Positions 51,851-60,633 of a stretch of DNA of 64,000 nt are shown piece by piece. The position numbers were made by a program, and so were the translations under genes. The notes beneath the pieces were generated by a model. The model did no database searches, was not told the DNA's origin, and saw only the letters and a list, made by a program, of their open reading frames with translations. The DNA comes from Paenibacillus sp. 32O-W (GTDB lineage: Bacteria; Bacillota; Bacilli; Paenibacillales; NBRC-103111), in NCBI RefSeq assembly GCF_007679495.1, contig NZ_VEGP01000008.1, forward strand, positions 1-64,000. The letters run 5' to 3'. Each line of letters opens with the position of its first letter. Positions within the stretch are counted from its first letter, which is position 1.

Positions 51851-53050
51851 CTAAACAGACAGGCAGGACTGCATTACCTTCCGGACGCCATGGGCAATGT
51901 CCTGAATATCCTGTTCGTCACCGAGAAGCATATTCTGAACTATCCACAGCACTTCCTTCTCGCTGGCTTTCTCGCTGACCGGGCATGAGAACTCGCGCCG
52001 CTCTCCGGTCCACTTTTCAATTTCCGCCAGCACCGCTTTATTTTTGTTTAAAGGAACATAGCCGGCAGCTACCGGAATTCCTTCCGCATTAAGCTTGGCG
52101 ATCACATCCTCTTTGGAGATGCGGTCGGTCAAGCCGGAAGCGATTTTGAACATATACAGATGGTGCGCATGGGTAGTGATCCTCGGGTCTCTCTTGAACA
52201 CTTCCACACCTTCGATGTCCTGAAGCAGCTCCGTAAGCAGGGCGGCATTTTTCTCGCGGAGGGCAATTTGTTCATCCAATCGCGTCATCTGGCCCAGCAA
52301 AATCGCAGCCTGAAATTCGGTCATCCGCAAGTTCCAGCCGATATGCTCATGCTGATACCAGGCGCCATCGCGAACGCGCCCCACATTAGAGAGGGACCAG
52401 GCCATATCCGCAAGCTCCTCGCTATTGGTCAGAATAATACCGCCTTCGCCCGAATTGATATTTTTACTGGATTGGAAACTGAAGGTTCCCAAATCGCCGA
52501 TCGCTCCTACCCCGACATTTTCCCATCGCGCTCCCACCGCCTGAGCGGCGTCCTCGATCAGCTTCAACCGATGCTTGTGCGCGATCTCCTTCAGCCGGGT
52601 CATGTTCGCCGGAGCTCCTGCAATATGAACCGCGATAATTGCTTTCGTCTTATCCGTAATCGCCTCTTCCACCTTATCGGGATCCAGCAGCAAGGTCTCC
52701 GGATCGACATCGACAAACACCGGAATTGCTCCGAACATCAATGCAGAGGAAGCGGTTGCAATAAAAGTGTACGGCGGCATGATGACCTCATCCCCCGGCT
52801 GCACCCCGGCCGCCTGCAGCGCCACAGTTATCGCTACGGTTCCGTTGACTACCGTAACCGCATGCTTGGCATCATGATAAGCCGCGAATTTCTCTTCCAG
52901 CTCGGGAAGCTTGATACGGCCGGTGCCCCCCCATTTGCCCGAGTGAAGCACCTCCAGCAGCAGCTGCTGTTCCAGCTCGCCATAAATAGGCCATTCGGCA
53001 AACGGCTTGGTTCTGACCGGAGTTCCTCCATCGATCGCTAATTTTTCCAT
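51851..53050 (-). CDS. DegT/DnrJ/EryC1/StrS-type PLP aminotransferase 1
   Basis: 399 residues. The internal-aldimine lysine is in FSFQSSKNINSGEGG, the cofactor Asp/Gln in LIEDAAQAVGA and the phosphate-binding turn in VVNGTVAITVAL. The N-terminus LAIDGGTPVRTKPFAEWP resembles keto-sugar and scyllo-inosose aminotransferases of aminoglycoside pathways. It would add or remove an amino group at a keto sugar or cyclitol. GAGAGGG lies upstream of the ATG. It is divergent from the GntR-SBP regulator at 53254 across a 203-base regulatory region. It resembles the aminotransferase at 55847-57103. Confidence 0.92.
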   Translation of the reverse strand: MEKLAIDGGTPVRTKPFAEWPIYGELEQQLLLEVLHSGKWGGTGRIKLPELEEKFAAYHDAKHAVTVVNGTVAITVALQAAGVQPGDEVIMPPYTFIATASSALMFGAIPVFVDVDPETLLLDPDKVEEAITDKTKAIIAVHIAGAPANMTRLKEIAHKHRLKLIEDAAQAVGARWENVGVGAIGDLGTFSFQSSKNINSGEGGIILTNSEELADMAWSLSNVGRVRDGAWYQHEHIGWNLRMTEFQAAILLGQMTRLDEQIALREKNAALLTELLQDIEGVEVFKRDPRITTHAHHLYMFKIASGLTDRISKEDVIAKLNAEGIPVAAGYVPLNKNKAVLAEIEKWTGERREFSCPVSEKASEKEVLWIVQNMLLGDEQDIQDIAHGVRKVMQSCLSV

Positions 53051-53146
53051 TCCAATCCCTCTCTTCAGGAATTATAATAAGATATAGGTATGATACATGT
53101 AACTACATTAAAGCACAATAACATCCATATTTCCAGTATTTTTGTC

Positions 53147-53156
53147 GAAACGTTTC
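53147..53156. promoter_or_regulatory. Palindromic operator candidate between aminotransferase 1 and regulator 2
   Basis: GAAACGTTTC is a perfect 10-bp palindrome with outer TGT/ACA within a 203-base divergent promoter region. Such CG-centred sites are typical of LacI/CcpA-type repressors; no such repressor gene is in the window. A TATAAT-like box for the regulator lies at 53207-53212. Confidence 0.35.
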
Positions 53157-53253
53157 TAACATTTCTCCAAATGATCAACTTATCCAACCTGTATGTCATC
53201 TCATGCTATAATGAAGCCAAACCCATTTCTATAATAGAAGGAAGATCAGAGCG

Positions 53254-54648
53254 ATGAGGAGAGAAAATGAATTTCTTTATTCGCAGTTAGCCAATATTTT
53301 ACGGGAGCAGATTTGGTCGGGCTTCATTAAACCCGGACAATATCTGATGTCCGAGAACGAGCTGTGCAAATATTACGGAATGAGCCGCACTTCCGTGCGC
53401 AAATCGCTGGAGCAGCTCGCCAAGGAAGGGCTGGTTATCAAACGCGTCGGCCAGGGTACGATAGTGGCGCCCGACTTGAAAATTCCTGAGAGCAAGCAGA
53501 AGGTTCTGCGAATTTTAGCCACATCCCCTTCCCATTATATTGAGCACTGCATGCCCTATGTCCTAGAAGAATTCAAGAGACGCTACCCGAATGTGGAAGT
53601 CAAGCTGTTGAACTTCCCCACCCCCGATTTCTGGGAGTCGGTTCGTGCCAGCAGCGAGCTGGGAATGAAGCCCGATCTGTTTTTTGTCACCAACCGGCAA
53701 TTGGCGGAGCTGGAAAACCCGGAGCTGGTCCTTGATCTGAGCGATGTGCTGAAGGACAGCCTGCCGTCCATTTATCCGAAGCTGATTGAAGCGTTCCGCA
53801 CGGGAGACAGGCTGACGGCCGCGCCCGTCACTTTCTCAACGGTTTATTTGGCCTACAACCCGCAATTGTTCGAGCGTTACGGCGTCCCCGCACCCACCGC
53901 GAACTGGACCCGGGAAGACTTCATGCGGACAGCCCGACAACTGACGCTGGATACCGATGGAGACGGAATTGTCGATCAGTACGGCTTCTCTTTGTCTTCC
54001 TCCATAAGCCGTTGGCCGGTCATTGCCATGCAAAACGGGGTATTCTTCAACGAGGAAACCACTAAGGAAGGGCTCCTGCGGACACTCCAATTTCTGCACG
54101 ATATCCTGTTCCGCAACCGTTCCGCTTCACTGTACCAGTTTTCCCGGCTGTTGAATTCCGAGGCTTTCGCCATGCAGAAAGCGGCAATGATTCTGGCCAC
54201 CTCGATTGAACTGGCCGGGCTGCGCAGTCTTCCGCTCCCGTTCGAGCCGTTGGTCGCACCGCTGCCGTTCGGAGAATGCAAGTCTACGCTTCTGGTGTCC
54301 AACTCCCTGCTTATTCCGGCGGATGCCGGAGACAAGGAGCTTGCCGTCGAATTTTTGAAAACCGTTTATTCAGCCGAGCTTCAAGAGCAAGTAGGCCGCA
54401 GCACCGGATTTCTATCGGTCTTCGAGCCGGTTAATCGCAAGCTGTGGGACAAGTCCTATCTGGAATCTTTGAATATGACCGGTGACCAAATCAATCACTC
54501 ATACTTTTTGCACGAGCTGTTCGCGGATTATAACCTGATTGAAGAGCTCGAAGCCGAGATGGAGATGTTCTGGGCGGGAATGGAATCCGCCTCCTCTTTC
54601 GCGGCAAGGCTGTATGAAATGATCAAAACCCGGGATCACGAGCTGTAG
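53254..54648 (+). CDS. GntR-type HTH fused to solute-binding domain, regulator 2
   Basis: 464 residues. GntR winged helix at 1-75 (NILREQIWSGFIKPGQYLMSENELCKYYGMSRTSVRKSLEQLAKEGLVIKRVGQGT). A solute-binding-protein-like domain fills the rest (VLRILATSPSHYIEHCMPYVLEEFKRRYPN, PAPTANWTREDFMRTARQLTLDTDGDGIVDQYGF, FLKTVYSAELQEQVG). No signal peptide. Same architecture as the 46952-48385 protein but clearly diverged, so they probably respond to different or successive ligands. It is the only plus-strand gene in the island and is divergent from aminotransferase 1, a usual position for a local regulator. Confidence 0.88.
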   Translation: MRRENEFLYSQLANILREQIWSGFIKPGQYLMSENELCKYYGMSRTSVRKSLEQLAKEGLVIKRVGQGTIVAPDLKIPESKQKVLRILATSPSHYIEHCMPYVLEEFKRRYPNVEVKLLNFPTPDFWESVRASSELGMKPDLFFVTNRQLAELENPELVLDLSDVLKDSLPSIYPKLIEAFRTGDRLTAAPVTFSTVYLAYNPQLFERYGVPAPTANWTREDFMRTARQLTLDTDGDGIVDQYGFSLSSSISRWPVIAMQNGVFFNEETTKEGLLRTLQFLHDILFRNRSASLYQFSRLLNSEAFAMQKAAMILATSIELAGLRSLPLPFEPLVAPLPFGECKSTLLVSNSLLIPADAGDKELAVEFLKTVYSAELQEQVGRSTGFLSVFEPVNRKLWDKSYLESLNMTGDQINHSYFLHELFADYNLIEELEAEMEMFWAGMESASSFAARLYEMIKTRDHEL

Positions 54649-54660
54649 GGCTGCAGCAGA

Positions 54661-55695
54661 CTAGCTCTGCCGCAGCCACCGGTCCAGAAAGCGGTAAGCC
54701 AGCAGGCGGATTTCGTCCGGGAAATCATGTCCGGAATTCCCCATTAACGAGACAAACCGCTCCTTCGCCCCCAGCCAAGTATAGAGCTGATCCAGCTCGC
54801 CCATCGCCTCCAGGATCGGCTTCCAGTGAGGGAAGATTCGGTCCTGCTGGGCACTCCAATTGAAGAACGGCACCGGGGCGGCCAATGCGGCAATTTCGTG
54901 AAATTCAAATGGCACTTGGCCCCGCTCCACCTCATCGGATATGACCGGCAGGTGGGAGAACCAGTCCCTCCGTCCCCAGCGATGCGTCTCCTCGTCCCCG
55001 GTGAACGTACTGAAGCCGCAGCTGCTGACGACCGCCTTCACCCGTCTATCGACCCCGGCGAGAAAAAAGGCATTGTAGCCTCCGAGCGAATGGCCGATAG
55101 CCCCGATGCGTTCCCCATCCACGAATTCCAATGATGTCAGTAAATCCAGGCCATATTGATGGTCCAGCATCATTTTGCCCACCGCGCTCCACTCGTTATG
55201 CCGCTCATAGAATGGCGCTGTTTGATAAGCCTGGCTTCCGGCATAGATCCGTTCCCCTGCTGTAATTGTATCGGGCGCAAGAACTACGTATCCCCGCGAA
55301 ACCAGCTCCAGCCCGTAGCGTCTTCCCTCCCTGCCGCTCAAGGTCGCTACATCGTCCTTGCCTTCCGGCGCAGTGGGATGCAGGGCTAGCACGGCGGGAT
55401 ATCGTGCGCCGGGGCCGGGAGAAGACTGATGACCCGGAATTAGCAGATAGGCCGGCACCCGGTCGCCATCTGCCGTCCGATAGGTAAGATGCAGCCGGAT
55501 ATGATCCGGCTCCTTACTTTCGGACCGTATTTCATACTCTAAGCCCTCTCTGTTCGGCAGGCCTCCGACCACCTCCATCCAGCGGGTATAAATTTGGCTG
55601 CGCTTCTGCTGCCATTGTTCCGCCGTCTCGATCTGATCCAGCAAATGTGGAATGCCGGATGAATTCAATTCGGAAAGCTCGTATCCATGCTTCAA
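54661..55695 (-). CDS. Alpha/beta hydrolase (dienelactone hydrolase/acetyl-xylan-esterase-like)
   Basis: 344 residues. Nucleophile elbow GHSLGG (in IGAIGHSLGGYNAFFLAG), catalytic Asp probably in WSAQQDRIFP and His in MGNSGHDFPDE. An N-terminal helical cap (residues 1-60) precedes a beta-rich stretch, as in the large dienelactone hydrolase-like esterases found in carbohydrate loci. No signal peptide. It converges with regulator 2 (12 bases apart) and lies 151 bases after aminotransferase 2 beyond a terminator. Deacylation of a modified sugar is an inference. Confidence 0.85.
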   Translation of the reverse strand: MKHGYELSELNSSGIPHLLDQIETAEQWQQKRSQIYTRWMEVVGGLPNREGLEYEIRSESKEPDHIRLHLTYRTADGDRVPAYLLIPGHQSSPGPGARYPAVLALHPTAPEGKDDVATLSGREGRRYGLELVSRGYVVLAPDTITAGERIYAGSQAYQTAPFYERHNEWSAVGKMMLDHQYGLDLLTSLEFVDGERIGAIGHSLGGYNAFFLAGVDRRVKAVVSSCGFSTFTGDEETHRWGRRDWFSHLPVISDEVERGQVPFEFHEIAALAAPVPFFNWSAQQDRIFPHWKPILEAMGELDQLYTWLGAKERFVSLMGNSGHDFPDEIRLLAYRFLDRWLRQS

Positions 55696-55797
55696 AATAA
55701 ATCCCCCTTGTAAATAGGCTATGCGATCGTCTAGATGACAAGAAAAGGTGCCGTTCCGGACTTCTGTTTCCCGGATGAGAAATCTCTTTTATAGGAA

Positions 55798-55823
55798 AAG
55801 CCTCCAGGAGGACCTGAAGGCTT
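55798..55823 (-). terminator. Terminator after aminotransferase 2
   Basis: AAGCCTCCAGG and CCTGAAGGCTT pair at 10 of 11 positions; on the minus strand TTTTCC follows. It separates the alpha/beta hydrolase from the upstream three-gene unit. Confidence 0.6.
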
Positions 55824-55846
55824 AACCCAAGTGTTGGGGATCACCG

Positions 55847-57103
55847 CTAATTGCTTTTTTGATAATGAAGGGCGACCTTGCGGATCCCCGCAATGATGTC
55901 CTCCACATCCTGATCGGTATAGAATTCATCCACGCTCAACCGGACGGCGGTATCCAGAATCTGTTCCGCTGTCGGGCACAGCCCCTTTTCATACGTTATT
56001 CCGGTTAAGTCAAACGGATAATGGCTTCCCGGATAGGCATGCCGTTCCTGGAACAAGCTCTGCAGGTACACAACCGTTTTAATATAGCCCGGTGTATTGG
56101 GAATTCCTTCGGCTTTCAGAGCCTCACAGAACTCTTCACGAGTACAGGTCAGTTCCTCTTCCTTAATTCGAAGCATATAGAACCAGTAACTGGATTCTCC
56201 GCCTTCAGTTATACGATGCGGGGAAATTCCCGGGAGACCTTGAATTCCGGCCGTAATCCGGTCGCCATACTCCTTGCGCCTGTTACAAATCCACTCCAGC
56301 TTCTTAAGCTGGGCAATTCCAACAGCACCCTGAAGCTCGGTCATCCGGTAGTTAGGGGCCAGATAAGCGAGGTCCCGGTTAAACAGATTTCCGAAACGAT
56401 TATAATTTTTATCCGCAAAAGCATGAGTGACGTAATAATCCTCTTCCTCTCCCGAGTTGACCGTCACGATTCCTCCGTCCCCGGTGGAAATATGCTTGAA
56501 ATCATTCGTGCTGAAGCAGCCGTAATCCCCGATGGTTCCGGCCAGCCGTCCTTTATAACGGCACATATAGCTCTGTGCGCAATCCTCAATCACCTTGATT
56601 CCATGCTTGCGGGCAACAGCCATGATCGGATCCATATCACAAGGGTTACCGGCAAGATGAACGACGACAATCGCCTTGGTGCGCTCCGTAATCCGCGCTT
56701 CGATCGACTCCGGAGTCATGTTATAGGTATGCGGGTCCAGGTCGGCAAATACCGGAATCGCGTTCTGATACAAAATGCCGATTAGCGTTCCCTGGTCGGT
56801 AATCGGGCTGGTAATCACCTCATCGCCAACCGTTACGCCAGCCGCTCCCAGAGCCACATGAATGGCTGCCGTTCCGGAGGATGCGGCTACGCTGTATTTG
56901 ACCCCATACAATTCATTAAAATCATGGAGAAATTGCTTCACTTTATTGCCGAAATGGTAAAAAAGCGTATTCTGCTCCATAGCCTCAATCAGTTCCTTGA
57001 CTTCCTCCAAGCCGAACCTCTTACCCGTTCCGAAGGGAGTCGTCTTTACGGGAGTTCCGCCCAATACCGCAAGTTTGTCACGTGTAGCCACTTTATCGCT
57101 CAT
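55847..57103 (-). CDS. DegT/DnrJ/EryC1/StrS-type PLP aminotransferase 2
   Basis: 418 residues from the ATG at 57103 with AAAGGAG nine bases upstream; an in-frame start at 57130 is less likely. PLP lysine in CFSTNDFKHISTGDGG, cofactor Asp in VIEDCAQSY, phosphate loop ASSGTAAIHVAL. The N-terminus LAVLGGTPVKTTPFG parallels aminotransferase 1. It follows the deacetylase-like gene by 38 bases. Two family members in one island suggest either two amination/deamination positions on one substrate or a coupled amino donor and acceptor pair. Confidence 0.92.
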   Translation of the reverse strand: MSDKVATRDKLAVLGGTPVKTTPFGTGKRFGLEEVKELIEAMEQNTLFYHFGNKVKQFLHDFNELYGVKYSVAASSGTAAIHVALGAAGVTVGDEVITSPITDQGTLIGILYQNAIPVFADLDPHTYNMTPESIEARITERTKAIVVVHLAGNPCDMDPIMAVARKHGIKVIEDCAQSYMCRYKGRLAGTIGDYGCFSTNDFKHISTGDGGIVTVNSGEEEDYYVTHAFADKNYNRFGNLFNRDLAYLAPNYRMTELQGAVGIAQLKKLEWICNRRKEYGDRITAGIQGLPGISPHRITEGGESSYWFYMLRIKEEELTCTREEFCEALKAEGIPNTPGYIKTVVYLQSLFQERHAYPGSHYPFDLTGITYEKGLCPTAEQILDTAVRLSVDEFYTDQDVEDIIAGIRKVALHYQKSN

Positions 57104-57141
57104 TTTGTCATTCTCCTTTACAAGGTTCAATCAGTTTCCCC

Positions 57142-58836
57142 TTACCGGGATGCACAGGTTCGGGACAGAACCTGCTTCATGCAGGGAACCCCAAACTTGC
57201 TCTCGATCACGGCGCCGGTCTCCGCCTCACCCGTCACGGGAATCCAGACAACCAGCCGGTCCAAGGCTTCACCGTCCGCTATAACTTCGCCCCGGTCGTT
57301 CACTCCGCGGATAGACACCTTTCTCCTTGCCCGCTCCCAATCGTTAATTTCCTTACAGGTCCAGAAGACAAATCCCCTGCTCTTGGCTTCGCGAACCACC
57401 TTGCGCACGGCATCGGTCACTTTGGGCTGCTGCATAATATGAATTTGGTGGAACAGGAAATGGGCCACTCCCTGAACCTTCTTTGTCTGCTCCAGGAACG
57501 GAACCACTACGCTGGAATCCGCCAACGTTAGATGATCAAGGTCTTGAGTCAGAAACCCGATCTCCAATACATCGTACAGCCGGTTTCGTTCGTCTGCCCA
57601 CGAAATAGGGAAGTACGGGTGGCAGGTTCCGAACAAAAAGCCGATGTTCCCCTTTTTGCTCGGTCCTCTCGTCTGTTCAGCGGCAATCCCGTTCTTCTCG
57701 CAGAAGCGGAACAGCTCACCCCAGCCCTCGAAGCGGGTGTAATGGTTTTTGTTGGATGTAATTTCGGATAGCCCCGCAGCCGATTTGAGCCAGGCCAGCT
57801 GGCGGTCAAATTCCTCTTCACCCCAATGCCCCCCTTGAATATCGAGAGCATTGTAATGGAAGGCAAGCTCATGTCCGGCCTCTTTAACCCGATCATAAAT
57901 AGAGCTGCTGTAACCGGGCTCCAGCATACACCAGGTTGAACGGATGCCGCACTCCTCCAGCACTTCCAGTGTTGCTTCCGCATGTTCATCCTGATTAATG
58001 TCACTGTCATGAGAAATCATGGCGACGTGGGAGATGCCATCCGGCCAATACCCCAGAAAGGGCAGTGTCAGCCCCATCTCGACGCTCCTTCTCAATAAAT
58101 GGCCAATCAGCACTTCTCTCCAAAGATCGGCATAGGGATGGGCGAAATAAGGGGCCCCGGTTTCCGTTGTGAGACGATCATACTCCCAATCCATTTCGCA
58201 CTTGTCGTCAGCTTTTAAAATTCCTTCATCCACATTGCCGGTTCCGTCCTCCGCCGGAATTCCATCCTCGAATACCGGACCGGACCCTTGCTGCAGCGCT
58301 ACGATTGTATAGGGAATATTGACCGACCACCGATCTATAAAGCCTGAGCCCGCTTTAAACCTGAGAAGCGCCGGAGCGGTTTCTGGCCCATCGGGCCTTT
58401 CGGCATGCAGACTTCCCCAGGCTTCCCCTTCCGCCTCGTTCGTAAGAATCCAGGGCCTGGAATAGAGATAGCGAAGCGGCCGCAGGTCTTCCCCTTCACC
58501 AGGCAGACGTGCGTATCCGGGAGACCACTCCCGGCGTTCCTTACATCCGAGCTTACCCGTCAAACGGTTAAGGCCGGCGTAAGATATGACGCCTCCTCCA
58601 TCCTCCGCAAACCGAAGCAGCGTCGCCGCCTTCTTCTCCTCTTCTTCACATAAAGCGACAAGAAGAATATCCACATCGGCCCGGTCAATCGTCGCCGGAT
58701 CATCCAGCCATTGATAGGGAATTCCGGCATGGGACAGCACTTCTCCCAAATAGGCTTCAAACACGTTCTGTCCGAATGCCCAACGTCTCTCTGCGGCCTG
58801 CTTATCCAGCAGGATACCTACTCTTGCCATTTTCAT
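57142..58836 (-). CDS. Polysaccharide-deacetylase-like protein with N-terminal Rossmann-like domain
   Basis: 564 residues, no signal peptide. Residues 1-125 resemble a glutamine-amidotransferase/flavodoxin-like fold (MARVGILLDKQ, ADVDILLVAL, FAEDGGGVISYAGL). From about residue 265 a NodB-type barrel is visible: MISHDSDIN (H-D-x-D metal motif) and LAFHYNALD (second histidine motif), with TCHPYFPISW later. This two-part layout recalls uncharacterised glycoside-locus proteins. It may deacetylate a small sugar in the cytoplasm. It lies second in the 59782-55847 transcription unit. Confidence 0.7.
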   Translation of the reverse strand: MKMARVGILLDKQAAERRWAFGQNVFEAYLGEVLSHAGIPYQWLDDPATIDRADVDILLVALCEEEEKKAATLLRFAEDGGGVISYAGLNRLTGKLGCKERREWSPGYARLPGEGEDLRPLRYLYSRPWILTNEAEGEAWGSLHAERPDGPETAPALLRFKAGSGFIDRWSVNIPYTIVALQQGSGPVFEDGIPAEDGTGNVDEGILKADDKCEMDWEYDRLTTETGAPYFAHPYADLWREVLIGHLLRRSVEMGLTLPFLGYWPDGISHVAMISHDSDINQDEHAEATLEVLEECGIRSTWCMLEPGYSSSIYDRVKEAGHELAFHYNALDIQGGHWGEEEFDRQLAWLKSAAGLSEITSNKNHYTRFEGWGELFRFCEKNGIAAEQTRGPSKKGNIGFLFGTCHPYFPISWADERNRLYDVLEIGFLTQDLDHLTLADSSVVVPFLEQTKKVQGVAHFLFHQIHIMQQPKVTDAVRKVVREAKSRGFVFWTCKEINDWERARRKVSIRGVNDRGEVIADGEALDRLVVWIPVTGEAETGAVIESKFGVPCMKQVLSRTCASR

Positions 58837-58873
58837 ATGAGCAGCTCTCCTTCTTCCCCGGATTCAAATTAAT

Positions 58874-59782
58874 TTATAACAGAACGGTTTTGCCTGTTTC
58901 GCGGCTTTCATTCGCTGCTTCAATAAACCGGATGATCTGCTCGGTTTCCTCCGGATCAATATCCGGCACTCCCGAGGCAAACATCTTCATCACTCGCTCC
59001 AGCATGCTGGCATAGTAAGGTTTCGGGTGGGCATAAACATCGACAAACTGTGTATCCTGCTCCCGATGTATCAGTGCGCCGAAACGGTTGTTGCCTTTAC
59101 GATTCCCGCGAAGAGTGGCGATTCTGCCATCCTTCCACACCCCTACTACAAGATCATGATCTTCATTCTTGGTTGCCGTTACCGATAGACAGCCTTTGCC
59201 AAGCGTTCTAAACAGCATCTCGACCGTATGTATGCCATACCAGAACAATCCGGGCTGAGTCGGCTGAATGGCCATGGGACCATAGACATCCATACCGATA
59301 ATCGCCCCTTTATCCTCAGCTGCCAGCACTTCGCTAAGCCCTTCGGCATATCGCAGCGCAGAACAGCTCATTAACGGAATATTATGCTGTCGGGCCAATT
59401 TGAACATTTCGGCGGCATCCTGGGAAGACAAAGTGAACGGCTTATCAATGAAAACCGGTTTTCCATAAGGCGCTATTCTGGCGAATTGTTCCCTGTGAAC
59501 CCGGCCATCCACCGATTCCAGCAAAATCGCATCGCTTAATTCAGCCACCTCTTCCGGTGAATTCACAATCTGCACACCGTATTGATTACGCAAAGTTTCA
59601 GTATATCCCTCTACGCGGCTTATACTGAGCTCGAAATCTTCCGATCCGCCCGGGTAGGCTACGACTACTTTAGCTCCAGGCACATGATAGGCATGATTCG
59701 CATCATTTAACAATTCTGCAAAAGCCGGCACATGGGAAGTATCCAAGCCGATCATTCCTATTTTCATAATGTTGTTGTCCAT
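58874..59782 (-). CDS. Gfo/Idh/MocA-family oxidoreductase 2
   Basis: 302 residues from the ATG at 59782 (GGGAG nine bases upstream); a start three codons earlier or an ATG at 59767 are alternatives. Rossmann strand KIGMIGLDTSHVPAF (the GxGxxG-like loop is degenerate: GLDTSH), KP dipeptide in KPVFIDKPFTL, and a C-terminal YGIHTVEMLF stretch matching the family's catalytic His. The altered dinucleotide loop suggests weaker or different cofactor binding. First gene of the unit that continues into the deacetylase-like and aminotransferase 2 genes; only distantly similar to dehydrogenase 1. Confidence 0.82.
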   Translation of the reverse strand: MDNNIMKIGMIGLDTSHVPAFAELLNDANHAYHVPGAKVVVAYPGGSEDFELSISRVEGYTETLRNQYGVQIVNSPEEVAELSDAILLESVDGRVHREQFARIAPYGKPVFIDKPFTLSSQDAAEMFKLARQHNIPLMSCSALRYAEGLSEVLAAEDKGAIIGMDVYGPMAIQPTQPGLFWYGIHTVEMLFRTLGKGCLSVTATKNEDHDLVVGVWKDGRIATLRGNRKGNNRFGALIHREQDTQFVDVYAHPKPYYASMLERVMKMFASGVPDIDPEETEQIIRFIEAANESRETGKTVLL

Positions 59783-59912
59783 CCCTCTCATCTCCCGTTT
59801 TAATCATTTTTCTGAAATCGGATACATTCGGACACGGGGCCGTTTTTCAGGAGTCCCTGAAGGGGCAGCCCTGAATCGTTCGAAGGATTCTCATCCTCGC
59901 AGCAAGCATCCA

Positions 59913-59935
59913 TACATCCTGTATATAACCTGTAT
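59913..59935 (-). promoter_or_regulatory. Operator candidate: two ATACAGG boxes one helical turn apart
   Basis: ATACAGG occurs at 59935-59929 and 59924-59918 on the minus strand, 11 bases apart, just downstream of the -10 box; the second is also half of ATACA-TCC-TGTAT (59913-59925 on the plus strand). Position suits a repressor such as the GntR-SBP proteins. Confidence 0.45.
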
Positions 59936-59943
59936 TCGAGTTA

Positions 59944-59972
59944 ACCATAACCCTAACCGCGCTCTATGTCAA
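59944..59972 (-). promoter_or_regulatory. SigA-type promoter of the dehydrogenase 2-deacetylase-aminotransferase 2 unit
   Basis: On the minus strand a perfect -35 TTGACA (59972-59967), 17-base spacer, TATGGT (59949-59944). The start codon lies about 160 bases downstream. Confidence 0.7.
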
Positions 59973-60202
59973 TACAAAAAAATCGTCTATAAATCCATCG
60001 GGGGGACTGGCTGCAAAACCGGCTTCTTCGGTTCCCGGCAACGCTGCAGAATGTACCGGCGGAGCCCGGCGCCACGGATTGCTTGAAGCGGCCTGAACCT
60101 ACAAAACCGTGAAAGCTATCGAAAAAAAGCGAGGAAGAGTATAACTTTCTACTCACATTCGCTCTTCTCTTTCATCATTGCCCATTGGAGCAAATGATGG
60201 GC

Positions 60203-60630
60203 AAGGGAAATCCACATATCGCATCCGGAAAGGTAAGGACGTCCAAAGACGAGCAAGAGTGCATTAAAATCCGACCTTTTTTCCAAAAAAGAGCGAAAGA
60301 CGCTCAAATGTGCAGGTCTTTTTCACAAAATGGGGCCATTTCGCAAAATTCGCTCCAAAGACCTGCATTATCGCTTTAGAATAAGGCACCGCGCGGCTTT
60401 TTCCCAAAAAGACCTGCAGTTTTGTTTGTCTTTTACATATTCCGGCGGACGACCGGGCTGTCCCGAAAGAGTTCGCATAAAACAAGAGTCTCCGGTACTG
60501 TGCGGTGCTGAAAAATCGCAAGCCGGATATAGAGACAGCCCTCTGAGTAAAAGAGGCAGTATCAGCTAAAACGTTCGGTTTTAAATACGGAGCGGAATAA
60601 GCATGCAAAACTTATACTTTCTTATTTTCA
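60203..60630. repeat. Long dispersed non-coding repeat, copy 2
   Basis: Partner of 1575-1958, same orientation. Differences are scattered substitutions and small indels plus an extra stretch around 60418-60480 (TTTTGTTTGTCTTTTACATATTC...). The inverted repeat TGCAGGTCTTT/AAAGACCTGCA is preserved. It ends AAAACTTATACTTTCTTATTTTC directly against the terminator of the gene at 60676. Confidence 0.75.
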
Positions 60631-60633
60631 AGG

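Noticed and set aside
53051-53253. CcpA cre site reading of GAAACGTTTC
   Set aside because: The palindrome lacks the TGWAANC outer consensus needed for a confident cre call, so it is listed only as a generic operator candidate.
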